A stretch of DNA of 36,346 bases from a virus: positions 1 through 36,346 of IMG/VR virus record IMGVR_UViG_3300030107_006625; one strand, 5' to 3'. This document shows positions 31,730 to 36,346 of this stretch, one piece after another. Below the pieces are notes generated by a model that ran no database searches, had not been told where the DNA came from, and saw only the letters and a program-made list of their open reading frames with translations. Made by a program: the position numbers and the translations under genes. Positions within the stretch are counted from its first letter, which is position 1; each line of letters begins with the position of its first letter.

Positions 31730-32047
31730 TTATTTTACTTTATTATACACTTTTTTCATGTGCCTTATAACTGCTTTTAACTCTTTCAGTTCTCGTTTTG
31801 CAATCTCGCATCCATCTTCTATTCCTTCTGCATGAGACCAACCACTTCCAATGCGATACTTATCTGCAATTTCTTGAACTTCTTGTATGGCTTCTTTATA
31901 AGATTTTCTAATCCACCAATATGGATCATCAGAAGCATCCACATCCCACATTTGCATATGTAATTCACTTGAAAATGGGGCATCTTTTAATAAAATACCT
32001 GTTGGACTTTCCAAGTATTTCTTTCTTAAATCATCTCTTGATTCCAT
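31730..32047 (-). CDS. First gene of the nucleic-acid operon, unknown
   Basis: 105 residues, with a Trp-rich centre (MWDVDASDDPYWWIRKSYKEA) and a basic helical C-terminus. No family recognised. AAGGAAT precedes the start. It is the first leftward gene after the gene-free control stretch, so it should be among the earliest made from a promoter there. Confidence 0.65.
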   Translation of the reverse strand: MESRDDLRKKYLESPTGILLKDAPFSSELHMQMWDVDASDDPYWWIRKSYKEAIQEVQEIADKYRIGSGWSHAEGIEDGCEIAKRELKELKAVIRHMKKVYNKVK

Positions 32048-32079
32048 GATCTATTCCTTTATTTTATTTTTCAAAAAGC

Positions 32080-32098
32080 ACAACAACTCTTTTGTTGT
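32080..32098 (-). terminator. Hairpin with T-run in the operon leader, possible attenuator
   Basis: On the minus strand ACAACAA pairs with TTGTTGT around AAGAG, followed by GCTTTTTG. This is a short but regular intrinsic-terminator layout lying 33 bases before the first gene of the operon. It could stop read-through from the orphan block or attenuate the operon. Confidence 0.45.
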
Positions 32099-32216
32099 AT
32101 ATTATAATTTACAACATTTGCAAATAATATGCAAGAACTTTTTCTCGACGAGAATATAAAAAAATAAATTCTGACAAATTAAAAAACATAGTTGCAAATA
32201 ATTATTTTATTGATAT

Positions 32217-32231
32217 TGAGACTCAATCTCA
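32217..32231. promoter_or_regulatory. TGAGA-N5-TCTCA dyad in the mid-genome control stretch
   Basis: TGAGACTCAATCTCA, identical to the first site of both edge arrays, with one extra paired base on each side (T/A). It lies 170 bases upstream of the leftward operon and about 120 bases upstream of the structured-RNA start, so it could control either direction. Confidence 0.65.
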
Positions 32232-32325
32232 AAATTGATAAATTGTAAATTTGTTTTGTTTTATTATAAAATTTTCTTAATTTATAACCTTGACTTTTTT
32301 GGTTAAATACTTTTTCGGTCAAGAA

Positions 32326-32331
32326 TATAAT
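32326..32331 (+). promoter_or_regulatory. -10 box of the candidate structured RNA
   Basis: A perfect TATAAT on the plus strand. Transcription from about 32338 would begin at the first hairpin. No -35 at 17 bases is seen (TTAAAT lies there). A TTGAC/GTCAA dyad (32290-32294 and 32318-32322) overlaps the usual -35 region and may be an activator site. Confidence 0.45.
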
Positions 32332-32336
32332 ATAAA

Positions 32337-32575
32337 GTTGCACAGAAAAAGGGGATAATCTTAGTATATGCAACAGGTAGATTAAACAGATAAAATACCT
32401 TCTAAGGCTGACACAAAGTTCGGTAAAATAGTTATCCATATTATAAGTTTTGTGGCTTATAATTGCACTAAACTCGGCTCTATGAGGGGATAGTATTGCA
32501 GATCTAACTCCTGGATTATAACTCCAGGGGATAGATTCTGCACATACAGATATAAAGGGATAGTATAATATAGTA
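32337..32575 (+). ncRNA. Candidate structured non-coding RNA
   Basis: Four hairpins follow a TATAAT box. H1: GTTGCA (32337-32342) with TGCAAC (32369-32374). H2: AGGTA (32375-32379) with TACCT (32396-32400). H3: ATTATAAG (32440-32447) with CTTATAAT (32456-32463). H4: GCAGATCTA (32498-32506) with TAGATTCTGC (32532-32541), enclosing CTCCTGGA/TCCAGGGG around loop TTATAAC. GGGATA occurs four times (three as GGGGATA: 32351, 32486, 32527; one as GGGATA at 32557). The 3' end is not clear; no U-run follows H4. The strand is inferred from the -10 box, as hairpins alone do not tell it. I recognise no known RNA family. Confidence 0.55.
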
Positions 32576-32743
32576 TTAATCATTAATAATCTTAATAAAC
32601 TTATAACTATCTTCTTTATAATTCTCTGGTAATTCTATTAATTGCATCATTGCTTTAATTTGTTCATCTGAATATTTAGGTGAAAATGGATATTCAAGTT
32701 CTACTCTTATAATTGCTGTCTTTACAAATTTAGCTTTTTTCAT
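32576..32743 (-). CDS. Small orphan protein
   Basis: 55 residues starting MKKAKFVKTAIIRVELEYPF, with an acidic-aromatic second half. GGGGAAGAA precedes the ATG, which overlaps the stop of the upstream membrane peptide (ATGA). It is the last gene of the AT-rich orphan block. No family recognised. Confidence 0.6.
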   Translation of the reverse strand: MKKAKFVKTAIIRVELEYPFSPKYSDEQIKAMMQLIELPENYKEDSYKFIKIIND

Positions 32744-32850
32744 TTCTTCCCCTTTATATACATTGTTATTAGTGCCAGTATTATAATTTTAAAGCTAATA
32801 TTAGCTAAAAATTCTATTATAAATATTAATTCATATAATGCTTCACTCAT
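32740..32850 (-). CDS. 36-residue one-helix membrane protein
   Basis: Hydrophobic helix LIFIIEFLANISFKIIILALI, then a basic end (YIKGKK). GGGAGG lies eight bases before the ATG, and start and stop overlap both neighbours by TAATG and ATGA. Function unknown. Confidence 0.6.
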   Translation of the reverse strand: MSEALYELIFIIEFLANISFKIIILALITMYIKGKK

Positions 32851-33056
32851 TATATAAACCTCCCATTAAGTTTATTTATATTATAATCAGGATAATGATT
32901 ATTTAATTGATCTGCTAAATTATTATATTGAGATATAGTTAAATCAGATAAATCTGATACATCTATATCATCATCTAAATCATTACAATGATAACATAAA
33001 TAACCATCTTCAACATAATAATAGCCTTCTATACCACTAACTTTTATTTTCTTCAT
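32850..33056 (-). CDS. Small acidic orphan protein
   Basis: 68 residues, strongly acidic in the middle (CNDLDDDIDVSDLSDL), with one Cys-x2-Cys-like spacing (CYHC, about 21-24). AAGGAATATAAA leader. Small acidic phage proteins are often inhibitors or DNA mimics, but nothing here is specific. Confidence 0.6.
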   Translation of the reverse strand: MKKIKVSGIEGYYYVEDGYLCYHCNDLDDDIDVSDLSDLTISQYNNLADQLNNHYPDYNINKLNGRFI

Positions 33057-33068
33057 TTTATATTCCTT

Positions 33069-33326
33069 TTATTTATTGTTATTAATAAAATTATTTAATG
33101 TAGTGAGTATATTGTTTTTATCATTGATCCATAAAAAATCAGTCCATTTATCAACTATATTATGAAATTTAAAAGTTCTGTATTCTATATTTAGTTTATC
33201 AGCTATATAATAATCAAATATACTGCCATAAACACTGCAAGAATACCCTTCTTTTTTTAAATTATTATATTGATATATTAATTTATTAATATCATTTTTA
33301 TATTTTATTGAAAATATATGTTTCAT
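33069..33326 (-). CDS. Orphan protein, Asn/Tyr/Lys-rich
   Basis: 85 residues, alpha-beta, with no motif (SIKYKNDINKLIYQYNNLKK at the start). AAGGAATAAAAA leader. It belongs to the leftward orphan block. Confidence 0.6.
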   Translation of the reverse strand: MKHIFSIKYKNDINKLIYQYNNLKKEGYSCSVYGSIFDYYIADKLNIEYRTFKFHNIVDKWTDFLWINDKNNILTTLNNFINNNK

Positions 33327-33365
33327 TTTTTATTCCTTATTTTATTTATTATTTTTGATCTGAGA

Positions 33366-33518
33366 TCATTTTTTCAAACTCTTTTTAAATCTTTTTAATT
33401 TCTTATTATTTATATAATCATAATATGCTGTTATTATTATATTTAGCATTTTATCAAGACATACAGCAATAACAAAAAGCCAAGTACATATTATTATTAA
33501 TAGTATTATATGTTCCAT
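33366..33518 (-). CDS. 50-residue one-helix membrane protein (MEHI leader A)
   Basis: Starts MEHIILLIIICTWLFVIAVC, then a basic tail (NNKKLKRFKKSLKK): one membrane helix with a cytoplasmic basic end. The ribosome site, start and first four codons (AAGGGG through MEHI) are identical to those of the neighbouring gene 33530-33676. Function unknown. Confidence 0.6.
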   Translation of the reverse strand: MEHIILLIIICTWLFVIAVCLDKMLNIIITAYYDYINNKKLKRFKKSLKK

Positions 33519-33529
33519 TTTAAGCCCCT

Positions 33530-33676
33530 TTATTTATTATTATATGGGTTATTATCAATTAATTCCATTACTTTTTTAGCATTTTTATTGCCTTGATTAA
33601 CTTGCAATAATAAAATTGTATATTTATCATTAAATTTTAAATTACAAGTATTCCACCAGTTTAATATATGTTCCAT
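33530..33676 (-). CDS. 48-residue orphan protein (MEHI leader B)
   Basis: Starts MEHILNWWNTCNLKF. No membrane segment. It shares its ribosome site and first four codons with 33366-33518, but the proteins then differ, so only the initiation region is duplicated. Function unknown. Confidence 0.6.
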   Translation of the reverse strand: MEHILNWWNTCNLKFNDKYTILLLQVNQGNKNAKKVMELIDNNPYNNK

Positions 33677-33691
33677 TTTAAGCCCCTTTTT

Positions 33692-34024
33692 TTAATTAAT
33701 TTCATCAATTATATTATCTTCATATAATAGTTTTTCACCTATTATATAAACATACATATTAACGACTTGTTCAGAATTTGAAAAGTCTGTTGTAACTTCT
33801 CCAAAATTAAATTCTTCATATTCTTTTATACATTCTATAACATTAAATACTTCATCTTTTAACCATTTTCTGCATTCATAATAACCTATTAAATAATAAT
33901 CTTGATTAAATAAATCATGATGTATATCACATATATCTTGATTTAAATATTCTTTATCATATTTGATATTTTCTTTTAATGTTTCTATTGCATATTCTTT
34001 TATTTCTTTATATTTATAATCCAT
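33692..34024 (-). CDS. Orphan protein with conserved-looking HHD...FG pattern
   Basis: 110 residues, acidic and aromatic. The order DIHHDLFNQDYYLIG, then YECRKWL, then FGEVTTDFSN and VNMYVYIIGE recalls a small phage family of unknown function found in varied phages, from memory only. AAAGGGGTT leader. It is the most family-like member of the AT-rich block. Confidence 0.6.
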   Translation of the reverse strand: MDYKYKEIKEYAIETLKENIKYDKEYLNQDICDIHHDLFNQDYYLIGYYECRKWLKDEVFNVIECIKEYEEFNFGEVTTDFSNSEQVVNMYVYIIGEKLLYEDNIIDEIN

Positions 34025-34035
34025 TTTTAACCCCT

Positions 34036-34230
34036 TTATTTATTTAATTTATAATTATATTCTCTAGCTATATAATTAATGTGTTTTTGAGTAGTTACAG
34101 ACCACCAGCCCAACTGATTAATTTCTTTTTTTAAGTGGTCTATTTCAGCAACTATTGTATTATATGATTGTACTTTTTTATTATCTATAATAGATAAATT
34201 TTGCTTGTATTTTTCTAGTTTTGTAATCAT
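34036..34230 (-). CDS. Small helical orphan protein
   Basis: 64 residues, basic, with an early helix and a Trp pair (LGWWSVTTQKH) in the second half. AAAAGGAATAAAAA leader. No family recognised. Confidence 0.6.
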   Translation of the reverse strand: MITKLEKYKQNLSIIDNKKVQSYNTIVAEIDHLKKEINQLGWWSVTTQKHINYIAREYNYKLNK

Positions 34231-34256
34231 TGTTTTTTATTCCTTTTATTTATTGT

Positions 34257-34535
34257 TTATAGTTCTTTTATATCTTTTAATTCTATTATATCAAGTTCTA
34301 TTAAGCCATTTCCTCCAAAAATTTGTACTGTATCGTTTTGGCTGTATTTCATTAAATCAACAGAAAATTTAGAACTCCAATACTCAATTTCTCCTAAACC
34401 ATTAATAAAACTTTTATTCTGTTCATGTGTGTTATTAATGATCTTATTCTGTATTATAGTTCTTATATCTTCATTTGATATATTTTTAGATACTTTATAA
34501 ATAATAAAGCCATTGTTATCTATTATTAATTTCAT
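34257..34535 (-). CDS. Orphan protein
   Basis: 92 residues with a beta start (KLIIDNNGFIIYKV), a helix, then a Gly-Gly loop (QIFGGNGLIELDIIEL). It is coupled to the upstream gene by ATGA. AGAAGGAATAAAAA leader. No family recognised. Confidence 0.6.
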   Translation of the reverse strand: MKLIIDNNGFIIYKVSKNISNEDIRTIIQNKIINNTHEQNKSFINGLGEIEYWSSKFSVDLMKYSQNDTVQIFGGNGLIELDIIELKDIKEL

Positions 34536-34687
34536 TGTTTTTTTATTCCTTCTATTTTAATTAATTTATTTTCTAAATATTTAATTATATATTTATCAAT
34601 TTTAATTTCTTGTTGATCTGATAAAAATTGTATCTTCCATTTTAAATATGTTATTCTGTTTTTAATGTCTTTTATTTCTTTATTCAC
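34532..34687 (-). CDS. 51-residue basic helical protein with GTG start
   Basis: Starts at GTG (34687), directly after the stop of the upstream gene and behind AGGAGGTTTTTAA. It ends by ATGA overlap with the next gene. Lys/Ile-rich coiled-coil-like helix. No family recognised. Confidence 0.6.
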   Translation of the reverse strand: MNKEIKDIKNRITYLKWKIQFLSDQQEIKIDKYIIKYLENKLIKIEGIKKQ

Positions 34688-35074
34688 TTAAAAACCTCCT
34701 ATACTTAATTCAATTAAAATTAAAATTAAAAAAGCAATTAAACCACATTGTACAAACAAAATAAATAAAAAATCTTTTAAAATTTGTTTTTCTAGGTTTA
34801 TATATGTTATTGGTAACTTTAATTTTCTTTTTATGTTTAAAATTCTGTTAATTACTAACTTAAAACCGATAAAAACTTTTTTAAATATATTTTTTTCAAT
34901 TTTAAAATTCATAGCATTTAAAACATAATCAATTTTCTGATTATGTAATTTATTTCTATACTTTATATTATCTACATGATCATTAAATTTAATACCTATT
35001 TTCGCTTTGTTTAGATTGTAATTAAAATTAATCGTATCTAATTTTTTATTGTTTTCTAAGATCGTTTTATTCAT
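34688..35074 (-). CDS. C-terminally anchored membrane protein
   Basis: 128 residues from the ATG at 35074, chosen for a GGAG nine bases upstream; the frame is open five codons more. Basic, Asn-rich N-terminal two-thirds, then one membrane helix near the C-terminus (FLFILFVQCGLIAFLILIL). A basic domain held at the inner membrane by a C-terminal anchor. Function unknown. Confidence 0.6.
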   Translation of the reverse strand: MNKTILENNKKLDTINFNYNLNKAKIGIKFNDHVDNIKYRNKLHNQKIDYVLNAMNFKIEKNIFKKVFIGFKLVINRILNIKRKLKLPITYINLEKQILKDFLFILFVQCGLIAFLILILIELSIGGF

Positions 35075-35138
35075 TGTTTTCATCTCCATGTTAAATTTGT
35101 TTTTCTCATTAAAAGTAAGTTAAATTAAAGCCAGTTAC

Positions 35139-35318
35139 TTATACTAATTTTATATAATTTATTATTTGTTTATTACTTAGCTTAGGTAATGGTGCAATCC
35201 AGCCCCCAGAATTATATATAAACTGCTCTGAGACTAACTTATATTTAGAATTACTTTCTATAAATTTTATATTTAATTCGTAATCTTTAAAATCTGTTGT
35301 TATTAATTTCTTAATCAT
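35139..35318 (-). CDS. 59-residue orphan protein
   Basis: Starts MIKKLITTDFKDYEL and includes FIYNSGGWIAPLPKLS. Behind AGGAG. The Gly-Gly-Trp-Ile turn resembles small beta proteins, but no family is recognised. The 64 bases between it and the next gene hold nothing notable. Confidence 0.6.
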   Translation of the reverse strand: MIKKLITTDFKDYELNIKFIESNSKYKLVSEQFIYNSGGWIAPLPKLSNKQIINYIKLV

Positions 35319-35323
35319 TTTTT

Positions 35324-35494
35324 TTATCTCCTGTTATTCTTATATATGACAAAGCCTAATGTTAAATTACTTATATCTTTATGAGATAATTTCAACAATG
35401 TTTTTTTAATAGTATGTTTAAATTTATCAGATATATTATTTTCTTCTATTATTGCATCAATTAAGTTGTTTTTTTCTTTTTTTATTCTAGACAT
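35324..35494 (-). CDS. 56-residue basic orphan protein
   Basis: Starts MSRIKKEKNNLIDAI and ends YKNNRR. Mostly helix, basic. AAGGGGGC precedes the ATG. No family recognised. Confidence 0.6.
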   Translation of the reverse strand: MSRIKKEKNNLIDAIIEENNISDKFKHTIKKTLLKLSHKDISNLTLGFVIYKNNRR

Positions 35495-35529
35495 TAAAGC
35501 CCCCTTGTATTATGTTTTATTTAATTATT

Positions 35530-35802
35530 TTATATTTTTTCAAAATGTGTAAATAAATGATCATGTAATTCAGTTAATGTATAAACTCCATGAGTTTTAT
35601 TTATGTTAGTATTTAAATTAAAAACTAATAATTTATATTTAATTTCATTTTTTGGAATGATTGACCAATTTTCATTATCTTGTATTAAACTTTTTTGTAT
35701 ATCTAATTTAACTGGTATGTTATTTTTACTAGCATTTTTATTTAATTCAGTTACCATTTTTTTACATTGTTTTAAACTTGCTTTGTTTTTGTTTAAATTC
35801 AT
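35530..35802 (-). CDS. First gene of the AT-rich leftward block
   Basis: 90 residues from the ATG at 35802, chosen for GGAG about seven bases upstream; the frame is open 11 codons further to 35835 without a ribosome site. A basic helix opens (NLNKNKASLKQCKKMVTEL) and a beta part follows. It is the first gene downstream of the right-edge control region, so it should be expressed earliest. Function unknown. Confidence 0.6.
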   Translation of the reverse strand: MNLNKNKASLKQCKKMVTELNKNASKNNIPVKLDIQKSLIQDNENWSIIPKNEIKYKLLVFNLNTNINKTHGVYTLTELHDHLFTHFEKI

Positions 35803-35841
35803 TTGCAACTCCGATTGCTTAATTTTAATTAACATGATAAT

Positions 35842-35896
35842 TTACATTACCTGCAAATTCTAAACAAGAAAAAAGATAAATTAAAAAAATTATTTT
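35842..35896. repeat. 55-bp exact direct repeat, right copy
   Basis: Identical to 1-55; divergence starts at the next base (T in place of A). Confidence 0.9.
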
Positions 35897-36188
35897 TTTT
35901 GTTCTCTTCGTGAAAATGAGATGTACAAGAGAAAACAATTTTAAGATACTAACACACTTACAACCTGAGAAAGTCTGTTTTTAATATGTTTTTAGGCTTG
36001 TAACAATGTTTTAAAATATGCAAGAATTATTTTAAATATTTAGAATTACAATAATTATCAGTTAATATGTATCACTCATTCTTTAAGATTAGTTTAAAAG
36101 CCTAACAATATTTTACAATTAAACAAGTATTTTTTTAGATTACAAATCTTTTTAATATGCAAGTCTTTTTATGTAACAGATCCAATAT

Positions 36189-36308
36189 TGAGACTCAATC
36201 TCAATAAGCAAATGAGATTAATTCTGAGACTCAATCTCAGTTAGTAAATGAGAATGATACTGAGACACAATCTCAATTAGATGGTATTGATAATGAGACT
36301 CAGTCTCA
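36189..36308. promoter_or_regulatory. Operator-like array of TGAGA-N5-TCTCA dyads (right copy)
   Basis: Full sites at 36189-36203, 36225-36239, 36261-36275 and 36294-36308; imperfect sites at 36213-36227 and 36249-36263. The first three full sites are exactly 36 bp apart, the last 33. The left copy has one 36-bp unit fewer. The repeated unit consists of one full and one imperfect dyad. Confidence 0.75.
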
Positions 36309-36346
36309 ATTGGGGGGTAGGGGGTATGGGAAACGAGTCGCCCCTC
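36260..36346. repeat. 87-bp exact direct repeat, right copy, ending at the window edge
   Basis: Identical to 251-337. It carries the last two operator dyads, the G-rich block and the C-rich run, and the window stops at its last base. Confidence 0.9.

Larger units (their letters stand above)
32048..32336. other. Gene-free control stretch upstream of the nucleic-acid operon
   Basis: No supportable gene. Contents: a hairpin with T-run (32080-32098), the AATATGCAAG element (32126-32135), one operator dyad (32217-32231) and, on the plus strand, TTGAC (32290-32294) and GTCAA (32318-32322) flanking a region just upstream of TATAAT (32326-32331). Leftward, TTGCAT (from 32134) followed after 17 bases by TAAATT is a weak promoter-like pair. 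A reading frame at 32179-32583 crosses the structured region and has no ribosome site. Confidence 0.55.
35803..36346. other. Right copy of the non-coding control region
   Basis: No gene. Contents in order: a weak leftward promoter-like pair (TTGTTT, 17 bases, TAAATT, in 35842-35870), the 55-bp repeat, an AT-rich stretch not matched in the left copy, AATATGCAAG at 36015 and 36154, the operator array (36189-36308), and the G-rich block at the very end. The section from about 36090 is roughly 85-90% identical to 104-250. Confidence 0.7.

Noticed and set aside
32179-32583. 134-codon reading frame on the minus strand
   Set aside because: No ribosome site, unusual composition, and it runs through the hairpins and the 3' end of the 55-residue gene. 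It is better explained as the complement of a structured RNA.
36189-36308. CRISPR-like array with 36-bp period
   Set aside because: The whole 36-bp unit is repeated with small changes; there are no unique spacers between conserved repeats, and no cas genes are present. It is a tandem operator array.

Overview
The window looks like the near-complete genome of a small, AT-rich tailed phage of siphovirus type. It has a terminase, portal, capsid, tail tape measure and tail-tip set, but no integrase and no recognisable polymerase, helicase or primase. A T4-type lysozyme, small one-helix membrane proteins and a protein ending like an outer-membrane beta-barrel point to a Gram-negative host. The base composition and small families such as the basic MPYGKGTYG peptide recall uncultured marine phages. 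That last point is from memory, not a database search.

Layout. A non-coding control region lies at both window edges (1-429 and 35803-36346). It carries a dyad repeat TGAGA-N5-TCTCA, a very G-rich element and a sigma70-like promoter. The small terminase gene (430-1056, +) and one small gene follow. The other packaging genes (head-completion, portal, large terminase; 1214-4479) run on the minus strand towards them. A long plus-strand late operon fills 4577-26111: scaffold, capsid, lysozyme, phosphoesterase, a membrane/envelope cassette, two sister virion proteins, connector, tail terminator, major tail protein, tail chaperones, tape measure, and a 1573-residue tail-tip protein with a dockerin-like calcium-binding domain.

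The rest of the window (26112-35802) is mostly minus strand and converges on the late operon. 26112-32047 is the nucleic-acid region: a Hjc-like resolvase, a second PD-(D/E)XK nuclease, four very small Cys-pair proteins, a tRNA-like structure, a small replication-type protein, an SSB-like protein, a Rad52-type annealing protein, a ParB-like protein and an XRE regulator. This suggests annealing-based recombination that borrows host replication enzymes. 32576-35802 is an extremely AT-rich block of small, tightly coupled orphan genes.

Between the two leftward blocks lies a gene-free stretch (32048-32575). It holds one TGAGA-N5-TCTCA site and, on the plus strand, a perfect TATAAT box followed at once by four stable hairpins. 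This is the best candidate in the window for an undescribed structured RNA.

The two edge copies of the control region share 55 identical bases at one end and 87 at the other, but differ in the middle, including one extra 36-bp operator unit in the right copy. This fits either a genome with diverged terminal repeats or a circular genome assembled through two alleles of a variable control region. The same dyad also occurs at 30641 and 32217, which suggests one DNA-binding protein, possibly the XRE protein, acts at several places.
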